Made by a program: the position numbers and the translations under genes
In this document: in pieces, positions 16,419 through 18,492 of the stretch
Layout: every line of letters starts with the position of its first letter
Numbering within the stretch: position 1 is the first letter of the stretch
Notes under the pieces: generated by a model
Database searches by the model: none
Seen by the model: only the letters and a program-made list of their open reading frames with translations
What the model was told of the DNA's origin: nothing
NCBI GenBank assembly: GCA_029934915.1
Contig: JAOZLI010000021.1
Span: 1 to 18,492 of the forward strand
Reading direction: 5' to 3'
DNA: 18,492 nt
Origin: Desulfocapsa sp.
GTDB taxonomy: Bacteria > Desulfobacterota > Desulfobulbia > Desulfobulbales > Desulfocapsaceae

Positions 16419-17745
16419 GCTGTGTTACTCCTTGCGCTATAATTGAATCAGAAGCCCTATGCTCCAAATATCCTCGTATACCAAGCTCCAGATAATCTGC
16501 GATTCTACGCCGATAACTGGATTCAGACAAATTCACTTCTTCCTGATTGTTGCTGATGCAAGCAATTTCGGTCAAAATTGCAGGAATCTCCACCCCGAGT
16601 AAAACAACAAACGGAGCGGTCTTAATACCTGCATTTGCCAGCTTTTCATTTTCTTTGTTCATATTAAAAAAAAGAGTACTCTGGACGAACTGTGCAAGCT
16701 GCTGAGACTCCTGTGTCTTAAGAGTATCTCCCAAAACACGTATCATTTCGGTAAAATCTCCTAACGTAAAATCCGACCCCTTATTTTCTTTTTCAGCAAG
16801 TCTGGCATCTCTTACATCTTGATAGGCTCCAAAGAAAAACGTTTCGACCAGGTTGTCAGATTCATTTGGAAGGGAGTTTACATGTATGGAAATAAAAAGA
16901 TCTGCCTGGTTCTCCCTGGCAAATTCGGTCCTCTCTTTTAAACTAACACTCCTGTCACTGTCCCTTGTCAATAACACCTTAAATTGACTGTTTTTTTCCA
17001 GTTTTGCCTTAAGCATCCTGGCAATATCAAGGGTGATTTCCTTCTCCATCAATCCGGTTCGACGACCGATGGTTCCGGGATCTCGCCCACCATGACCAGG
17101 ATCGATAACAATAGTATGAACCTGAAGGCTAAAGAGTTGAGCCAATGGCAGTTGTGTATCAATGAGTCCCAGCAGAGTTTCGGGTATATCCAGATCTACA
17201 TGTTCCAGAATTATTTCGGGTAAAACAGGTTTTCTCACAGCCGCAACAATTTCATATTGATAAAATGGTTTTTCACCCGCCTCCCTTTCAAAAAACACTC
17301 TACTCCAATTGACAGGCATGGTGGTGAAGCTATGCATGCCCCAGCGATTCTTAACTGGCGAAGATTCCTTCTTTTGTTGCAGCGTGATTTCGATATCGGG
17401 AATGTGCGTATTTTCTGCTAAAAGTTCTTGCTCAGGATAAGACAATGACTCTTTTGATTTTTCTGCCGCTACTGTCTTTGGAGCAACAGTCATCAGGACA
17501 GCTGCAAGCTTTTCAGTAGATAAACCCGGAGAAAAGGCTGAAGAATAGCTCAAGACACCCCATACTCCCCCGACCAGAACAAGGAACAAAAAAAGGTTCA
17601 GCCAATCAACGTTGCCTTGTTTCGTTGAGACCTCCTGTTCCTGGAGCTCTGCTTTGCCTAATTGAAAATGCTGCAACTTTGCATTGTCTTCGTAAAGGGC
17701 TTGCAAAATTTGCTTTTTCTGTACCTTGTTTACTTTGTTTGGCAT
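16402..17745 (-). CDS. Membrane-anchored N-acetylmuramoyl-L-alanine amidase (Amidase_3)
   Basis: Cleaves the bond between muramic acid and the stem peptide of peptidoglycan, in the periplasm. The 447 residues have a charged cytoplasmic segment (1-48), one membrane helix (about 49-67), a long periplasmic linker (68-208) and an Amidase_3 domain (about 209-428). The zinc ligands are H218 (DPGHGG), E234 (LMEKE) and H288 (SIHVNS), and the catalytic E393 lies in ILTEIACISNN. The enzyme therefore looks active. AmiA/B/C-type enzymes are normally exported by a cleaved signal peptide; this one is anchored and has a 48-residue inner tail that could touch a cytoplasmic partner. I see no clear AMIN, SPOR or LysM domain. 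The ATG has a weak ribosome site. The MamK-like actin gene overlaps its 3' end. Confidence 0.92.
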   Translation of the reverse strand: MPNKVNKVQKKQILQALYEDNAKLQHFQLGKAELQEQEVSTKQGNVDWLNLFLFLVLVGGVWGVLSYSSAFSPGLSTEKLAAVLMTVAPKTVAAEKSKESLSYPEQELLAENTHIPDIEITLQQKKESSPVKNRWGMHSFTTMPVNWSRVFFEREAGEKPFYQYEIVAAVRKPVLPEIILEHVDLDIPETLLGLIDTQLPLAQLFSLQVHTIVIDPGHGGRDPGTIGRRTGLMEKEITLDIARMLKAKLEKNSQFKVLLTRDSDRSVSLKERTEFARENQADLFISIHVNSLPNESDNLVETFFFGAYQDVRDARLAEKENKGSDFTLGDFTEMIRVLGDTLKTQESQQLAQFVQSTLFFNMNKENEKLANAGIKTAPFVVLLGVEIPAILTEIACISNNQEEVNLSESSYRRRIADYLELGIRGYLEHRASDSIIAQGVTQHGSYQ

Positions 17746-18201
17746 GGTATTCTGCGTTATTCACAACAAAGAGAGAAGACAGTCATTTACTTATGTCACA
17801 TCATTCAAATTCTTTTATCCTTATTATTTCGTATCACAGAAAAACTACGAATTCAATATAGGGTTTGTAACCTGGTGATTTTCCTGTGTCTTGATATTGT
17901 GAATCAATTCTATCTGCCGACTGACAAAAGTTGGTTTACTTCCTGAAAACATACGTTCCATGGGGCATGGAAAATTGCTGGTTGCTTACAAACCGGCAGC
18001 CTATGAATGCTGACAAACCAGAACGGGGAAGGAGATATGTGTGTTCAAGATGCAAGGCCTACGGCTTAGAAGTAAGTTTCCCATGATCCTCGCGACCTCA
18101 CAATTCGCGACAATCTACAAGAATCACAAAATAAATAAACTCCAGATTTCATCTGTTTTTTTCACACTCAGATCCACACATGGAAGAAGTTATACTTCAA
18201 T
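17746..18201. other. Gap with no convincing gene
   Basis: This 456 bp stretch must hold the amidase promoter, but I find no strong -35/-10 pair. It contains a perfect hairpin TTCCATG-GGG-CATGGAA (17956-17972), then GCTGGTT/AACCGGC (about 17978-17998), and a distant inverted pair GGTTTGTAA (17862-17870) and TTACAAACC (17986-17994). CAGAT-TTC-ATCTG followed by seven T (18143-18162) could be a weak plus-strand terminator. A GTG-started 54-codon frame at 18041-18205 has a good AAGGAG but no protein-like character. Confidence 0.5.
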
Positions 18202-18426
18202 TTAGCCTAGCTGATTTGATAAGCTATGTTTTTCATGTTGTTTAATAATTCCTGCTAACGACCTAAGTGCTTCATTGACAGATTTGGTATCAGGAAATAT
18301 CTTTCTTACATCCTCATCCAATTTGATAATGTTGGTGCCTTCCTGATACCTCAGGGCATATTTCCCCCTGATACCTTTTGAGAAATCATATTCGTCAAGC
18401 ATGTCTTTATCTTTTTTGCTAGCCAT
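18202..18426 (-). CDS. Antitoxin-like small protein paired with BrnT
   Basis: Probably neutralises the BrnT-type toxin encoded just upstream and represses the operon; this role is inferred from position and pattern. The 74 residues hold a conserved-looking core DEYDFSKGIRGKYALRY followed by EGTNIIKLDEDVRKIF and SVNEALRSLAGII, a strand and helix order like a ribbon-helix-helix DNA-binding domain. It does not look like the standard BrnA antitoxin. Start: ATG with GAGGAAG upstream, overlapping the toxin stop by 8 bases (ATGGCTAG), the tight coupling usual for toxin-antitoxin pairs. The C-terminus (KQHEKHSLSNQLG) is polar. I have seen this sequence type as hypothetical proteins beside toxins, but I cannot name the family. 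Confidence 0.78.
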   Translation of the reverse strand: MASKKDKDMLDEYDFSKGIRGKYALRYQEGTNIIKLDEDVRKIFPDTKSVNEALRSLAGIIKQHEKHSLSNQLG

Positions 18427-18492
18427 GATCTTCCTCGTAAAATTTTCTTTCGTGTGCAGTTGCAGGACGAGCAGAAATTAGTCTAATAACAG
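18419..18492 (-). CDS. brnT: BrnT-type toxin (DUF497), C-terminal fragment cut by the window edge
   Basis: The minus-strand frame from 18490 to the TAG at 18421-18419 reads VIRLISARPATAHERKFYEE and then DHG. The block IRxISARxATxxERxxYE is the hallmark end of BrnT ribonuclease toxins. Only 23 codons are in the window, and the rest lies to the right. The toxin-before-antitoxin order fits brnTA operons. The family is clear from the short motif, but integrity and activity of the toxin cannot be judged. Confidence 0.82.
   Translation of the reverse strand, partial: VIRLISARPATAHERKFYEEDHG

Noticed and set aside
18041..18205. Plus-strand 54-codon frame with AAGGAG 6 bases before a GTG
   Set aside because: The ribosome site is good, but the protein is of random composition and its end overlaps the antitoxin gene. 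No promoter is seen.

Overview
The window reads as ordinary chromosome from a Gram-negative bacterium of moderate GC, most likely a Desulfobacterota member near Desulfobulbales (relatives of Desulfotalea or Desulfocapsa). This placement is an inference from protein flavour, from the HPF plus cold-shock fusion, from the MamK-type actin and from the dispersed palindromic repeats. No marker gene in the window proves it.

Left part (1-8760): citrate synthase (gltA, +) converges on DNA polymerase I (polA, -) across a repeat-built hairpin that can end transcription both ways. A 355 bp gap holding two further dispersed repeats separates polA from quinolinate synthase (nadA, -). A ribosome-hibernation factor fused to a cold-shock domain (-) follows, with a good promoter and a long leader. 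After a 126 bp MITE-like palindrome come ferrochelatase (hemH, +) and an overlapping J-domain protein with an unrecognised N-terminal region.

Middle (8763-14378, -): a complete rod-shape (elongasome) operon in transcription order mreB, mreC, mreD, mrdA (PBP2), rodA. Together they encode the actin scaffold, its membrane adaptors, the transpeptidase and the SEDS glycosyltransferase for side-wall peptidoglycan. Divergent from mreB lie a tRNA-Ala(GGC) with its own terminator and a small exported MORN-repeat protein.

Right part (15296-18492): a bidirectional terminator precedes a two-gene unit on the minus strand. It encodes a membrane-anchored N-acetylmuramoyl-L-alanine amidase whose 3' end overlaps a second bacterial actin. 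That actin looks like MamK, the magnetosome filament protein, yet no magnetosome gene is visible. A second actin translationally coupled to a cell-wall hydrolase, about 1 kb from the MreB operon, is the most interesting feature here. After 456 bp with no convincing gene, the window ends in a toxin-antitoxin pair: the C-terminus of a BrnT-type toxin overlapping a small antitoxin of unusual type.
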